Counted from the first letter of the stretch, positions 10,732 to 20,655 are shown. The stretch: 64,000 nucleotides of DNA from Pseudomonas frederiksbergensis (GCF_035751725.1 NZ_CP142104.1:3720001-3784000); one strand, 5' to 3'. Made by a program: numbers and translations. Notes: generated by a model from the letters alone, not told the origin.

Positions 10732-10749
10732 GCCCTGGCCGGCCAGGGC
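10732..10749. other. 18-bp perfect palindrome between phzF-like gene and hemB
   Basis: GCCCTGGCC followed by its exact complement GGCCAGGGC. Read on the minus strand it lies after the PhzF-like stop and about 40 bases before the hemB start, followed by a short T-rich run. It may act as a weak terminator or attenuator separating the two genes, or be a protein-binding site. Confidence 0.4.
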
Positions 10750-10798
10750 ACAAACGTCGGTGGAAAAACAGAGTATTACCGCCTGGGCAATAATCCAC

Positions 10799-11650
10799 TC
10801 ACAAGGTCAGCGAGCCATTGATGCAAGTCACCACTGCGCCGCCAATCCAGACCTCATCGCCAATCTGCTCGACATGAATCCGCCCGGCACGCCCCATCGT
10901 GACCCCTTGGCTGACCACGTAAGAGGATGGCGCCAACTGCTTGCCCAGCATCCACTGGGCGAGCCCGGCGTTCAGGCTGCCCGTGGCAGGGTCCTCCGGC
11001 ATGCCATCGCCCGCGATAAAACCGCGCACTTCGAATTGCGCGTCGGTGCCGTCCACCGCTGGGTTCCAAGGCGCGACAACGCCCACGGCCAGATCTTGCA
11101 ATTGCTGATAATCAGGCTTGAGGGTCAAGACCTGCTGGCGGTCCTTGAGCATCAAGGCCAACCAACCGGCGCCGTTGTCGACCCACTGCGCTTGGACAAT
11201 CGCCTCGGCCGCGAGACCCAGCCCCTTGCGCACCCGCTCGCGTACTTCAAACTCCAGCGGGCCGGACTTGAGCAAGGGCGGCGCGAGAAAGGCCAGCCCG
11301 TATTCGCTGCGGCGAACCCTGACCAGCCCAACGCCACATTCCTGCACGATTTCCTGCCCTTTCGGCACGCCCCCGGCTTCCAACCATGCATGGCAACTGC
11401 CCAGGGTCGGGTGCCCGGCGAACGGCAGTTCGGTCGATGTGGTGAAGATACGCACCCGGTAATCGGCTTCCGGGTGCTGGGGCGCCAGTACAAACGTGGT
11501 CTCGCTGAGGTTGGTCCAATTGGCAAACGCAGCCATGCGTTCATCACCCAAGCCATCGGCCCCCAGCACTACCGCCAGCGGATTGCCCTTGAGTGACGCT
11601 TCGCTGAACACATCCAACTGCTTGAAATCGAACCGACGGGGCATTGTCAT
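10799..11650 (-). CDS. PhzF-family isomerase/epimerase
   Basis: A 283-residue member of the PhzF fold (two diaminopimelate-epimerase-like halves). The catalytic glutamate sits in LSETTFV (about residue 48), and the conserved ELPFAGHPTLG and PEDPATGSLN motifs are both present. Family members isomerise small molecules by proton transfer; only some make phenazines and no phenazine genes are near. The start at 11650 overlaps the upstream GST stop by four bases, so the two are coupled. An alternative ATG lies two codons in. Confidence 0.88.
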   Translation of the reverse strand: MTMPRRFDFKQLDVFSEASLKGNPLAVVLGADGLGDERMAAFANWTNLSETTFVLAPQHPEADYRVRIFTTSTELPFAGHPTLGSCHAWLEAGGVPKGQEIVQECGVGLVRVRRSEYGLAFLAPPLLKSGPLEFEVRERVRKGLGLAAEAIVQAQWVDNGAGWLALMLKDRQQVLTLKPDYQQLQDLAVGVVAPWNPAVDGTDAQFEVRGFIAGDGMPEDPATGSLNAGLAQWMLGKQLAPSSYVVSQGVTMGRAGRIHVEQIGDEVWIGGAVVTCINGSLTL

Positions 11651-12345
11651 TGTGGAATCTTCAAGCCGCGAGCCACCGCCGGCCGCGCCAGGAAACGCTC
11701 CAACACCCGTGTGACATTGGGAAAATTCTCGATACCCACCAGGTCACCCGCCTCATAGAACCCAAGCAGGTTGCGCACCCATGGAAACGTCGCGATATCG
11801 GCGATGGTGTAGCGCTCGCCCATGATCCAGTCCCGGTCTTGCAGACGGCCATCGAGGACGTTGAGCAGGCGTTTGCTTTCCTCGACATAACGGTCGCGCG
11901 GTCGCTTGTCCTCGTAATCCTTGCCGGCAAATTTGTTGAAGAACCCCAGCTGTCCGAACATCGGCCCGATCCCACCCATCTGGAACATCAGCCACTGGAT
12001 CGTCTCGTAGCGCGCCGCCGATTCCTGGGCGAGCAATTGACCGCTCTTGTCCGCCAGGTAGATCAGGATCGCCCCCGACTCGAACAACGCCAGCGGCTGA
12101 TCCCCAGGACCATGAGGATCGAGAATCGCCGGAATCTTGTTGTTGGGATTGAGCGACAGAAACTCGGGCGATAGCTGATCGTTGCTGCCGAAATCGACCT
12201 TGTGAGGCTCGTACGGCAGGCCGATCTCTTCGAGCATGATCGAGACCTTCACGCCGTTGGGGGTTGGCAAGGAATAGAGCTGGATCCACTCCGGGTACTG
12301 GGCAGGCCATTTTTGGGTGATGGGGAATGAGGTCAGGTTGGGCAT
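11647..12345 (-). CDS. Glutathione S-transferase, YghU/YfcG (Ure2p-like) type
   Basis: A 232-residue GST of the Nu/Ure2p-like class. It has an N-terminal extension, a thioredoxin-like domain with YSLPTPNGVKVSI (about 24-36) and NPNNKIPAI, and a helical domain. YghU/YfcG relatives have glutathione disulfide-bond reductase activity. It is the first gene of a likely GST-phzF-hemB run on the minus strand. A 284-base gap lies upstream to the histidine phosphatase gene; I see nothing convincing in that gap. Confidence 0.88.
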   Translation of the reverse strand: MPNLTSFPITQKWPAQYPEWIQLYSLPTPNGVKVSIMLEEIGLPYEPHKVDFGSNDQLSPEFLSLNPNNKIPAILDPHGPGDQPLALFESGAILIYLADKSGQLLAQESAARYETIQWLMFQMGGIGPMFGQLGFFNKFAGKDYEDKRPRDRYVEESKRLLNVLDGRLQDRDWIMGERYTIADIATFPWVRNLLGFYEAGDLVGIENFPNVTRVLERFLARPAVARGLKIPQ

Positions 12346-12629
12346 GAGCTGGATTCCAAGTATCAGCCAGAAAGCAGAAGCATAAATCAGCTGATCCAGC
12401 TTTGGGCCATCGCCTTTTCTTAAATCCGCAATATCGCGTAGCTAACATTCGCGTCATTACCTGGAGGGATGCTGTAAGGCCAGGATCGAACCAACGGGCG
12501 GAAACGGACTCAGAGAACTGCCCCGAGGAATCGAAGCGGCGTAACGACAAGGAAAAACACCCAAGCCCACAGGCTTCGCGGTGCCGAGGTTTGTCAGCCT
12601 GAATCGAGACCATCGAAGACGTCTATCCC

Positions 12630-13304
12630 ATGATGAACCCACAGAGATTCACCCCGTACTTCAAACGCCGTTCGTGGCTGGTACTGCCGACGCTGCTTGT
12701 GATCTGCGGATTGGTGTTGTCGCTGGAGTCGAGTGTCAGCCGCGCCCAGCCAGTCGACGGAGTCCAGACACTGGTGTTCCTGCGTCACGCCGAGAAACCT
12801 GCCGCAGGCTTGGGGCAACTCAACTGCCAGGGCCTCAACCGCGCCATCGACCTGGCGACCCTATTGCCGGAAAAATTCGGCAAGGCCGACTATGTATTCG
12901 CCGCCAACCCGACCCGAAATGTGGAGGAAGGTGAGCTGGACAACTCCTACAGCTATATCCGCCCGTTGATGACCATCAGTCCCAGCGCCATCAAGCTGGG
13001 TTTGCCGGTAAACATCGAATATTCCGCCAATGACACCCGTGACCTGGCCGACGAACTGATGGACGACAAATACCACAACTCCACCATCTACACTGCCTGG
13101 TCCCATGGCTACCTGCCTGACCTGATCAACGAGGTCGCAGGTGAAGCGCTGGGCAAGCGGCATACGATTACCGACGACTGGGCGTCGAGCGATTTCGATT
13201 CACTGTACGTACTGACCCTGACCTGGCACAACGGCAAGGCCAGCCTCACCAGCCAGAGCTATAAGCAAGGGTTGGATAACGGGCAGGAGACGTGCCCGAC
13301 GTAA
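12630..13304 (+). CDS. Exported histidine phosphatase superfamily protein
   Basis: A 224-residue protein with a positively charged N-terminus and hydrophobic signal/anchor (about 15-35), followed by a branch-1 histidine-phosphatase domain with the phosphate-binding LRHAEKP motif (about 49-55). A second His lies in AWSHGYLP. It is probably periplasmic; the substrate is unknown. ATG 12633 is an equally possible start. It converges on mnmH across a REP pair. Confidence 0.75.
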   Translation: MMNPQRFTPYFKRRSWLVLPTLLVICGLVLSLESSVSRAQPVDGVQTLVFLRHAEKPAAGLGQLNCQGLNRAIDLATLLPEKFGKADYVFAANPTRNVEEGELDNSYSYIRPLMTISPSAIKLGLPVNIEYSANDTRDLADELMDDKYHNSTIYTAWSHGYLPDLINEVAGEALGKRHTITDDWASSDFDSLYVLTLTWHNGKASLTSQSYKQGLDNGQETCPT

Positions 13305-13332
13305 GCAACAGGCCACTTCTATCGACTGAACT

Positions 13333-13412
13333 TGTGCGAGCCCGCTCGCGAAAGCGGTTTTTCGGTCATTGAAGTGGTGCCCGCACTGACCTCCTCGCGA
13401 GCAGGGGCTCGG
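13333..13412. repeat. Inverted pair of REP-like elements
   Basis: GCGAGCCCGCTCGCGA near 13336-13351 and its approximate inverse CTCGCGAGCAGGGGCTCG near 13393-13410 form a REP pair between two convergent genes. Such palindromes occur at 3' ends of Pseudomonas operons. Confidence 0.6.
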
Positions 13413-13426
13413 TTCAGGATGGCGCC

Positions 13427-14530
13427 CTACCCGCCCCGACCTGCACGCTCGCGCAGGTATTGCAACACCGCCGCCTGCTCCCCGGCGAACTCGATGCGCC
13501 CGCCCTTCTTTTCCCGCTGGAATACATACATCGGGTCGTAATATTCGCGCAGCAAGCCTTCGATCCAGTCGCGATGCAAATCGACGGCTCCGGTATTGGC
13601 TTGCTCGGCCAGGGCCGCTTCCATGATGTCCATCAATCGCCGATGACGGTCGCCACCCAGGCGCCTGTGAATGTTGTCGAGGCTCGACAGCAGTCGTTCG
13701 GAAAACAGCGAGAAGCCTTCGTCGCCATGCACATCGATGAATTCGGCGCAGAGGTTGATCACATAATCGCGCAGGATTCGCTCGACTCGCCGCTCCAGGC
13801 TGTCTTCCAGCCAGACCATCGGCACCTGCTGCATGCGTTGGTACAACGGCAGCGGGACGGCACAGCTGCCCACCATCCGGCTTTCGTCTTCCAACACGAA
13901 GTGCTCGATGCCGGCAGCGCGCTTCTTCAGCACATCCACCGCCAGCAGGTTTTCGAAATCGATGTTGGAGGGCTGCCCGGTGGCGCGCTTGCCGAAGCTT
14001 GAACCGCGATGGTTGGCATAGCCTTCCAGGTCCAGGGCGTTGGACAGTTGCGCCAGCACTTCGGTCTTGCCCGTGCCGGTCATGCCGCCCAACAAGACCA
14101 GGTCGCACTGGGCGGCGGCCTGCTCGACGGTATCGAGCAGGAAGGTCCGCATGGCCTTGTAGCCACCACCGACCCGGGGATAATCGATGCCGGCTTCATC
14201 CTTGAGCCACTGCTGGACAATTTGCGAGCGCAAGCCGCCACGGAAGCAATAAAGCACCCCGTCGGGATGGGAACGGGCGAATTCGGCCCAGGCCTGGATG
14301 CGTCGGGCCTTGGTGTCGCCGCTAACCAACTGATGCCCCAGGACGATGGCGGCTTGCTGCCCCTGCTGTTTGTAGCAGGTGCCGACGCGCTGCCGTTCGA
14401 TGTCGGTCATCAAGGGCAGGTTGACCACGCCGGGAAACGCACCCTTGTGAAATTCAATGGGCGCGCGGGTGTCCATCATCGGACGATCGTTGAGGAAGAT
14501 GTCGCGGTAATCGGTAATGTCATGGGGCAT
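13427..14530 (-). CDS. mnmH: tRNA 2-selenouridine synthase
   Basis: MnmH (SelU/YbbB) replaces sulfur by selenium, through a geranylated intermediate, in 2-thiouridine of tRNA wobble bases, using selenophosphate from SelD. The 367-residue protein has an N-terminal rhodanese domain with its active Cys in YCFRGGLRS (about residue 96) and a C-terminal P-loop domain with [10 protein letters not shown] (about 147-156). The ATG at 14530 shares a base with the selD stop (TGATG), which fixes the start and indicates coupling. Confidence 0.95.
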   Translation of the reverse strand: MPHDITDYRDIFLNDRPMMDTRAPIEFHKGAFPGVVNLPLMTDIERQRVGTCYKQQGQQAAIVLGHQLVSGDTKARRIQAWAEFARSHPDGVLYCFRGGLRSQIVQQWLKDEAGIDYPRVGGGYKAMRTFLLDTVEQAAAQCDLVLLGGMTGTGKTEVLAQLSNALDLEGYANHRGSSFGKRATGQPSNIDFENLLAVDVLKKRAAGIEHFVLEDESRMVGSCAVPLPLYQRMQQVPMVWLEDSLERRVERILRDYVINLCAEFIDVHGDEGFSLFSERLLSSLDNIHRRLGGDRHRRLMDIMEAALAEQANTGAVDLHRDWIEGLLREYYDPMYVFQREKKGGRIEFAGEQAAVLQYLRERAGRGG

Positions 14531-15564
14531 CAAGACACCTCGACCGCGTGGCTCTGTCGCTCGACCAGTTCGCCAATCGGCTCCAGCGCAAGGCCCAGCT
14601 CGACGGCGACCCGCAGGAACTCCTCCTCGCCTTCTGGCGTGACGGCAATCAGCAGGCCGCCGCTGGTCTGCGGGTCGCACAGCACGCGCTTGTGCAGTTC
14701 CTGGACACGGCCGACCTTGCTGGCGTAACTGTCATAGTTGCGCAGCGTGCCGCCCGGCACGCAGCCCTGGTCGAGGTAGTACTCGACGCCCGGCAAGCGC
14801 GGTACCGCGTCGTAGCGGATGCGTGCGGTGAGCTGGCTGCCATCGGCCATTTCCACCAAATGTCCGAGCAAGCCGAAACCGGTGACATCGGTCATTGCGG
14901 TCACCCCGTCGAGTTTGCCGAAACGGCTACCCGGCTTGTTGAGCGTGCACATCCAATCCCGGGCCAGGCCGACGTCGGCAGCGCGCAATTTACCTTTCTT
15001 TTCCGCAGTCGTGAGGATGCCGATGCCCAGGGGTTTGGTCAGGTACAAGCGGCAACCCGCGATGGCGGTGTCGTTGCGCTTCATGTGGCGTTTTTGCACG
15101 AGGCCGGTGACCGCCAGGCCAAAAATCGGCTCTGGCGCATCGATCGAATGCCCGCCCGCCAACGCGATACCCGCCTCGTCACACACCGAGCGGCCACCGC
15201 GAATCACTTCCCGGGCGATTTCCGGCGCCAGTACGTTGACCGGCCAGCCGAGGATCGCAATCGCCATCAGCGGGTCGCCGCCCATGGCATAGATATCACT
15301 GATGGCATTGGTGGCGGCGATGCGTCCGAAGTCAAACGGATCGTCGACGATCGGCATGAAGAAGTCGGTGGTCGAGACCACCCCGCGCTCGTCGTCGATG
15401 GCATACACGGCCGCATCGTCCCGGGAGGCGTTACCTACCCACAGCTTGGGGTCAAGGTTCTGCGCACCGCTGCCGGCCAGGATCACCTCCAGCACCTGGG
15501 GCGAAATCTTGCAGCCGCAACCGGCACCGTGGCTGTACTGGGTCAGGCGAATCGGCTCGCTCAT
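14530..15564 (-). CDS. selD: Selenide, water dikinase
   Basis: SelD makes selenophosphate from selenide and ATP. In the 344-residue protein the catalytic Cys16 and Lys19 are in HGAGCGCK, so this is the cysteine form, not a selenoprotein. The nucleotide-binding DDAAVY and [10 protein letters not shown] segments are present. I use the ATG at 15564 (MSEPIRLT, as in E. coli SelD) because AGAGG lies seven bases upstream; another ATG at 15570 is two codons earlier. It is in an operon with mnmH, so selenophosphate here feeds tRNA modification at least. Confidence 0.95.
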   Translation of the reverse strand: MSEPIRLTQYSHGAGCGCKISPQVLEVILAGSGAQNLDPKLWVGNASRDDAAVYAIDDERGVVSTTDFFMPIVDDPFDFGRIAATNAISDIYAMGGDPLMAIAILGWPVNVLAPEIAREVIRGGRSVCDEAGIALAGGHSIDAPEPIFGLAVTGLVQKRHMKRNDTAIAGCRLYLTKPLGIGILTTAEKKGKLRAADVGLARDWMCTLNKPGSRFGKLDGVTAMTDVTGFGLLGHLVEMADGSQLTARIRYDAVPRLPGVEYYLDQGCVPGGTLRNYDSYASKVGRVQELHKRVLCDPQTSGGLLIAVTPEGEEEFLRVAVELGLALEPIGELVERQSHAVEVS

Positions 15565-15717
15565 GGGCATACCTCTCGTAAGTCAAGGTCGGCGATTCTA
15601 CCAGCAACGCCCGCCGTCCACCGCCAGTGGCGATCATTCGCCGCGCATCCGACGGAATTTTTCCGATGTCGCACGACTCACTTGAACAATAGCCGAGCCT
15701 TCACCGGGAGATTGCCG

Positions 15718-15996
15718 ATGGACCCAAACCCAGCCGCAGACACTCATCTTGATTACGGTCTCGACACGCTGTTCGGTCGCGAGACCAAAAGCGTCGATTG
15801 CCAGTTCGAAGTCAAGCGCCTCGATGATGGCGAGCCGCCGTGGTTTGCCCTGCATGTATTCCCGCCGTTGCCAGAAGACCTGACCAAAGCCCAGATCGTG
15901 GTGTTCAGCGCCGAGGGTCGGCGAATGAGTGGCATCGTCCGACGTACCGAGCGCTTGGCTGATGACAGCCTGCAATTGGACGTCGAGCCGGACTGA
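15718..15996 (+). CDS. Small acidic conserved hypothetical protein
   Basis: A 92-residue protein with no signal peptide or membrane segment. It starts at ATG 15718, preceded by GGGAG at good spacing. The middle looks beta-rich, with alternating hydrophobics (FALHVFPPL, AQIVVFSAEG), and the C-terminus is acidic. I do not recognise a family; it could be a small cytosolic beta-barrel or regulatory adaptor. It diverges from selD and converges on the YdcZ pair. Confidence 0.6.
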   Translation: MDPNPAADTHLDYGLDTLFGRETKSVDCQFEVKRLDDGEPPWFALHVFPPLPEDLTKAQIVVFSAEGRRMSGIVRRTERLADDSLQLDVEPD

Positions 15997-16001
15997 GCCG
16001 T

Positions 16002-16454
16002 TCAGGCGCGCGGCGTACTGCTGCGGTACATGAACACCAGCGCCAATGCCAGGCAGGCCATGGCCAGCAGGCGGCTGCTGGACAGCTCGATAGCCGGGTT
16101 GCCCAGCCAGCCGAAGTTGTCGATCAGCATGCCCATGCCCAGTTGCCCGACAATGACCGCCACGGTTGCTACGGCCGTGCCGACTCGCGGCACCGCGCCG
16201 ACCATCACCATCATGTACACCACGCCAAACAGCGCGCCGCAGAGCTGCCACTTGGGCACCTCCAACAGACTTACCGTATGGGCCGGCTCGAAAAACACGA
16301 TCAACAGCCCGGTGACCACCGTGCCCACCACAAAGGTCAACAGGCTGCTGCGCAGCACGCCGACCGTCTCGCCCAGGCGCCCGTTGATGGCGGCTTGCAC
16401 GCTCAGTACTGCGCCGGCGGCGACCACCACCAGCAATAACAGGATGATGCTCAT
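16002..16454 (-). CDS. DMT-superfamily (YdcZ/DUF606) membrane protein, small subunit 1
   Basis: A 150-residue integral membrane protein with about five hydrophobic segments and the DUF606/YdcZ signatures (AAINGRLGE, VGQLGMGMLIDNFGWLG). Paired half-size DMT proteins often function together as transporters; the substrate is unknown. The ATG at 16454 has a GAGG upstream and is one base past the stop of the partner gene, so the two are co-translated. Confidence 0.82.
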   Translation of the reverse strand: MSIILLLLVVVAAGAVLSVQAAINGRLGETVGVLRSSLLTFVVGTVVTGLLIVFFEPAHTVSLLEVPKWQLCGALFGVVYMMVMVGAVPRVGTAVATVAVIVGQLGMGMLIDNFGWLGNPAIELSSSRLLAMACLALALVFMYRSSTPRA

Positions 16455-16455
16455 C

Positions 16456-16953
16456 TCAACCTCGGGCAATCAGGACAAGGGCCACGACAATCAACGCCAA
16501 CGCCAGCCAGCGCTCGCCGTTGACGCGCTTGCGAGTGGCGCCGAACCAACCGAAATGGTCGATCAACACGCTTTTGCCGACTTGACCGGAGAGGATCGCG
16601 ATCATTGTCATGGCAACGCCGATGTGGGGGGTGGCGAGCGTCAGCACCACCACGTAGATCGGCCCCAGGAAGCCGCCGATCAATTGCCAGCGCGGCAGCT
16701 TGTCCAAAGATGGGCCTCGCTGCGGCCCGCTGAGCAACAGCAGAAGGAACAACAGCGCCGAACCCACGCCAAAGATGCTCAACGTCGCCCAAAGGTGGCC
16801 GACCTGGACGCCAAGCGGCCCCAGCAGACCCGCCTCCACCGACAGCCCCATGCCCGCGAGGATGACAAGGGGCAGCAGCAGCCACCGCAAGAATGTTCGA
16901 GGTGATGCCGCAGCAGTGACCGGCGCGGCCGTGTTGGTTGATGTCGATTGCAT
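16456..16953 (-). CDS. DMT-superfamily (YdcZ/DUF606) membrane protein, small subunit 2
   Basis: A 165-residue partner of the preceding gene, with the same order of segments (LSGQVGKSVLIDHFGWFG matches the partner) and about five membrane helices after a polar N-terminus. ATG 16953 gives the family-length product. A divergent LysR gene starts 113 bases away and is the obvious candidate regulator. Confidence 0.82.
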   Translation of the reverse strand: MQSTSTNTAAPVTAAASPRTFLRWLLLPLVILAGMGLSVEAGLLGPLGVQVGHLWATLSIFGVGSALLFLLLLLSGPQRGPSLDKLPRWQLIGGFLGPIYVVVLTLATPHIGVAMTMIAILSGQVGKSVLIDHFGWFGATRKRVNGERWLALALIVVALVLIARG

Positions 16954-17066
16954 CGGGTAAACCTGTCTGGAAAAGAAACGATGGGCATTATCGGCTGGCA
17001 CTGTTGTGCGATAAATGGGAGCATCCCAACAACACTTTTGCGTAACACGCACAGCGGACTCTTCCC

Positions 17067-18002
17067 ATGCAAGGTCTTGATGAACTGGGTTTCAAGGCGC
17101 TCCGATTGTTTGTTGCGGTGCTCGACCAGGGCAGCTTCTCGGAAGTGGCCCGGCGCGAGGGGCTGGCGCCGTCATCGATCTCCCGCCAGATCCAATTGAT
17201 GGAGCAGGCGCTGAACCAGCAATTGCTCTATCGCCACACACGCGCCGTATCACCCACCGAAGCCGGCCGCCTGCTCGGGCACCATGCACGGTTGTTGCTG
17301 GTGCAGTTGGAAGAAGCCGAACAAGCCTTGCAGGAACAGCACAGCGAGCCGGCCGGTCTGGTACGGATCAACGCCCCCGTGGTATTCGGACAGCGACACC
17401 TGACGCCCTGGCTGGGCCCGTTGTGCGAGCGCTATCCCAAGCTGCAACTGGATATCCAGCAGACCGACAGTTATGTCGACCCGCTGCAGCAAGGTGCCGA
17501 CCTGCTGTTTCGCATCGGCCCGTTGCACGATTCCAGCATGCAGGCACGAATCGTCGCGCCGCACCGTTTCCTGATCGCGGCGAGCCCCGCCTACCTGGCA
17601 CGCCATGGCACGCCACGCAAGCCCCAGGACCTGGCTGCCCATCAGTGCCTGGCCTACAAAGGTGTGACGGGCCAACAGCGCTGGTTTTTCCGACGCCCCG
17701 GTCAAGCCTGGACGCCCTACAGCGTCAGGGGCCCAATCACCGGAAACCACGCCGATACCCTGACCCAGGCCGCGGTGCAAGGCCTGGGCCTGGTGATGTT
17801 CCCGTCGTGGCTGATCGGCGAAGCCGTGCGCAGCGGCACGCTGGTGCCGGTGCTGAGCGACTACGAAGCATCCAATAGCCTCGAACCCCAGCAAATCGCG
17901 ATTCTCTGGCCGGGCAGCCGACGCCTGTCGGTGAAAGTGCGCACGGTGATCGACTTCTTTCTCGAGCGTTTCGGAGAGGTGCCCTACTGGGATCGTCCTT
18001 GA
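17067..18002 (+). CDS. LysR-family transcriptional regulator
   Basis: A 311-residue LysR regulator. The winged helix-turn-helix covers about residues 8-67 (LRLFVAVLDQGSFSEVARRE, then SSISRQI), followed by a co-inducer-binding domain (about 95-300). It is divergent from the two YdcZ-type membrane genes, which suggests it controls their expression in the usual divergent LysR arrangement. The effector is unknown. Confidence 0.9.
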   Translation: MQGLDELGFKALRLFVAVLDQGSFSEVARREGLAPSSISRQIQLMEQALNQQLLYRHTRAVSPTEAGRLLGHHARLLLVQLEEAEQALQEQHSEPAGLVRINAPVVFGQRHLTPWLGPLCERYPKLQLDIQQTDSYVDPLQQGADLLFRIGPLHDSSMQARIVAPHRFLIAASPAYLARHGTPRKPQDLAAHQCLAYKGVTGQQRWFFRRPGQAWTPYSVRGPITGNHADTLTQAAVQGLGLVMFPSWLIGEAVRSGTLVPVLSDYEASNSLEPQQIAILWPGSRRLSVKVRTVIDFFLERFGEVPYWDRP

Positions 18003-18077
18003 TGGCCGGGCGCTGGAGTCAAGGGCCCGGCACGTGGGATGATCGAATTCCAGATCGAGCGTCCATGGAGCGTTTCA

Positions 18078-18665
18078 ATGTCATCGCTGAGTAAACCAGC
18101 CACCGCCCTGCTGCTGATGGCTTTCGCCAGCCTGGTCGCATTGCCTGCCTTGGCGGCCCAGCCCAAAGCCGTAGCGCAGGCACCCGCACAGAAGGTTTCG
18201 ATGCTGGGCGGCAAGTTCAGCTTCACCCTGCCCAATGGATTCACGGCGACGCCTTTGTCGGCGGGTGAGGTAGATCAAGGGACCGCTGGGGCGAGCGGTA
18301 CGATGTACAGCAATGCCACCACCAGGACAGTAGTGATCGCGGCGGAGAACACTCTGGTTGGCGGCGCGAACGTAAAAGACAACGACGCAGCCTTTCTCGA
18401 CGCCACGTTCGCTGATTTCGCTGTTCAGAAAACCAAGGCCCTGCCGGATGCCAAGATTCTTGGCGAACAGAGCCTGACCCAGAAAGCGACCGGCCTGGGC
18501 CTGCGCCGGCTCGATACCAAGGCCACGCAGGGTGGCGGACCAACGTTGGACACCACGTTGATCGCTGCGTCCGGCACACGCATGGCCGTGGTGCAGATCA
18601 TTTCCCGGGCCAGCGACCAGGTGGGCCATGAGGCGTTGGTGAAGCAGATCGCCAGCGGGAAGTGA
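18078..18665 (+). CDS. Periplasmic hypothetical protein
   Basis: A 195-residue protein with a clear signal peptide (about 1-28, ending ALAAQ). The mature part begins with a segment like GGKFSFTLPNGF, common at the start of PsbP/DcrB-type periplasmic folds; that resemblance is by eye only. ATG 18078 has GGAG upstream, and earlier in-frame starts lack one. It stands alone and converges on an esterase gene. Confidence 0.65.
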   Translation: MSSLSKPATALLLMAFASLVALPALAAQPKAVAQAPAQKVSMLGGKFSFTLPNGFTATPLSAGEVDQGTAGASGTMYSNATTRTVVIAAENTLVGGANVKDNDAAFLDATFADFAVQKTKALPDAKILGEQSLTQKATGLGLRRLDTKATQGGGPTLDTTLIAASGTRMAVVQIISRASDQVGHEALVKQIASGK

Positions 18666-18707
18666 TGACCGCCTGCGATGTGCCTGACCTGTGGGCCGGT
18701 GTGTGCA

Positions 18708-19424
18708 TCAGGGATTGAGTCGTTCCAGCCAGGCCCGCAAGTCTTTCACTTCCTGCGCACTGATGCTATGACCAAGACCTGGATAGCCGTGGAACTCCGG
18801 CTCCAAGGCCAGCGTTTTGAGGAAAGTATCGGCGCTGGTGCCGTCATCGTAGGGAATGATCGGATCCATCGTACCGTGGCCAATGAACACCGCCAGCGCC
18901 CTGCGCTTTTCGTCGGGCGTCAGCTCGGCCCGCAGCACCGGCAGGATTCGCCCGCCCATCGCGGCAATGCCACCGACGGCTTCAGGGTGTCGCAAAGCGA
19001 TTTCGTAGCTCATCATCGCGCCCTGGCTGAACCCCACCAGGTAGACGCTGCTCGCATCGGTCGGGTACTTGGCCCGAGCCTTGTCGATAAACTCCATGAG
19101 CATCTGGCCGCTGTCCTTCAGGTCCGAAGCTTCACCGTCATACGCGCCTTCGCCCTTTTTGGCGAACCACTGGTAGTGACCCGGTTCCATGACCTTGGGT
19201 GCGCGCACCGAGAGGTAGTTGTAGTGCCTGGGCAGTTCATCCGCGAGCCTGAGCAGGTCTGCTTCGTTGCTGCCCGAACCGTGCAGGAAAATCACCAGCG
19301 GCCGGTTCCTGGCCTGCTCGTCGGCGCGGGCCAGGTAATTGAGCGGCAGGTCCGTGTGCAACGACGGTTGGGCCTGCACGCCGGCGGATACCAGCAGCAG
19401 GAACAGGGCGAACGCTTTGAGCAT
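18708..19424 (-). CDS. Exported alpha/beta hydrolase (phospholipase/carboxylesterase family)
   Basis: A 238-residue exported serine hydrolase: signal peptide about 1-18 (ending VQAQ), FLHGSGSNE oxyanion region, nucleophile Ser in GFSQGAM, Asp in GTMDPIIP and His in GLGHSI, so the triad is complete. It resembles the YpfH/carboxylesterase-2 family, acting on short acyl esters or lysophospholipids. Start ATG 19424 is preceded by GGAGG. No operon partners. Confidence 0.85.
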   Translation of the reverse strand: MLKAFALFLLLVSAGVQAQPSLHTDLPLNYLARADEQARNRPLVIFLHGSGSNEADLLRLADELPRHYNYLSVRAPKVMEPGHYQWFAKKGEGAYDGEASDLKDSGQMLMEFIDKARAKYPTDASSVYLVGFSQGAMMSYEIALRHPEAVGGIAAMGGRILPVLRAELTPDEKRRALAVFIGHGTMDPIIPYDDGTSADTFLKTLALEPEFHGYPGLGHSISAQEVKDLRAWLERLNP

Positions 19425-19488
19425 CAGTCTTCCTCCATCATTTGATAGCCGCACGGCAACGACCGTGCGGTGAGGTAGACAGCACTTA

Positions 19489-20601
19489 TCAGTCGTTGAT
19501 CAATTTCCCCGCCCGGATCGGCTCGCGCCCGGCGACTTTCGCCTGCCAGATGCCCGGCTGGGTGTAGCGCCCACGGTCCAGGGCAAACAGTACCCCGCTG
19601 GTGCCCGCTCGGACAACGGTGACCCGGTCATTCAACGGATCGACCACCTCGAACAGCGGATCGCCCCGCTCCACCCACTCCCCGGCTTCACGCAGGAAAC
19701 TCACCACGCCATGGTGCGGCGCGAACAGGTATTGCGTGCCTTCGAATGGCAACCCCTCGCAGCACGCCTGCGGCGCGGCCGGCCAGTCACCATCGATCAA
19801 ACCCTGCTCCGCAAGGAATCCCAGGATGGCTTCGCAATTGGCCTGGGCCTGCTCGACCCGGGTGTCGCCCATGCTGCCCAACTCCAGCGTCGTCGCCAGG
19901 TTGGCGGGCGGAATGGCCGCCTGCGGGAAAATTTTCCCCAGGCGCAACCACGGCGTCGAGCAAGACTCATCGAACGAACTGCCGCCGGAGTCTTCACACA
20001 ACAACGCCACGCCGGCTCCCAAGCGCGCGGCCAATGAGCGCCACTGCGGCCACTGTTGCGGCAAGGCATACAAGTGGATCGCGGCCTCGAAATCACAGTG
20101 CAAGTCCAAGGTCACATCGGCATCGCAGGCGTGGCGGAGCAATAGCCGGTGCAGCGCTTCGAGTTGAGAAGGAGGTGGCGGCAGATCATCCAGCACCTCG
20201 ACCATCGTCTGGCGGATCAAGGTGATATTGGCAGCCGGGTCATCCCCGAGGCGCTCACCGATGCGTTGCGCCACCGGGGCGCTGAGTTCGACGAAGGAAC
20301 GGTTGAAATTCTTGCCACTACCGAGCTCGAAACGCCCCATATGAGCGCTTTGCAGATGCTGATCCAGGCCGATGGGATTGGCCACGGGAACGAGCTCGAT
20401 CACTCCTTTGAGCAGGCCTCGGGCCTCGAGATCGTTGAGTCGTTTCTTCAATTCCCATGCCGTGCGCATGCCCGGTAATTCATCCGCATGCAGGCTCGCC
20501 TGGATATACGCCTTGCGCGGCCCATGGCCGTAACGAAACACGCTGAGCGAACGCTCCGTGCCCAGGTGGCTCCAGGGCAAGGTATGGTCGATGCGTTGCA
20601 T
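19489..20601 (-). CDS. Succinylglutamate desuccinylase/aspartoacylase-type (M14) deacylase
   Basis: A 370-residue zinc-dependent deacylase of the AstE/ASPA subgroup of M14. Metal ligands are visible as HADE (about 38-41) and in DLHCDF; the general-base Glu is probably in TLELGSMGD. The C-terminal beta domain (about 290-370) carries a biotinyl-like fold seen in many AstE-like proteins. ATG 20601 (MQRIDH) fits family length better than the longer frame. The substrate may be an N-acyl amino acid; a basic amino-acid binding protein is encoded just upstream in the same direction. Confidence 0.85.
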   Translation of the reverse strand: MQRIDHTLPWSHLGTERSLSVFRYGHGPRKAYIQASLHADELPGMRTAWELKKRLNDLEARGLLKGVIELVPVANPIGLDQHLQSAHMGRFELGSGKNFNRSFVELSAPVAQRIGERLGDDPAANITLIRQTMVEVLDDLPPPPSQLEALHRLLLRHACDADVTLDLHCDFEAAIHLYALPQQWPQWRSLAARLGAGVALLCEDSGGSSFDESCSTPWLRLGKIFPQAAIPPANLATTLELGSMGDTRVEQAQANCEAILGFLAEQGLIDGDWPAAPQACCEGLPFEGTQYLFAPHHGVVSFLREAGEWVERGDPLFEVVDPLNDRVTVVRAGTSGVLFALDRGRYTQPGIWQAKVAGREPIRAGKLIND

Positions 20602-20655
20602 AGGCTCTCCAGATATCGGTTTCTCGACAGGCGCAGGGTAAAACAATTGCCCATG

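Noticed and set aside
14530..15564. SelD as a selenoprotein
   Set aside because: The active-site codon encodes Cys (HGAGCGCK) and there is no in-frame TGA.
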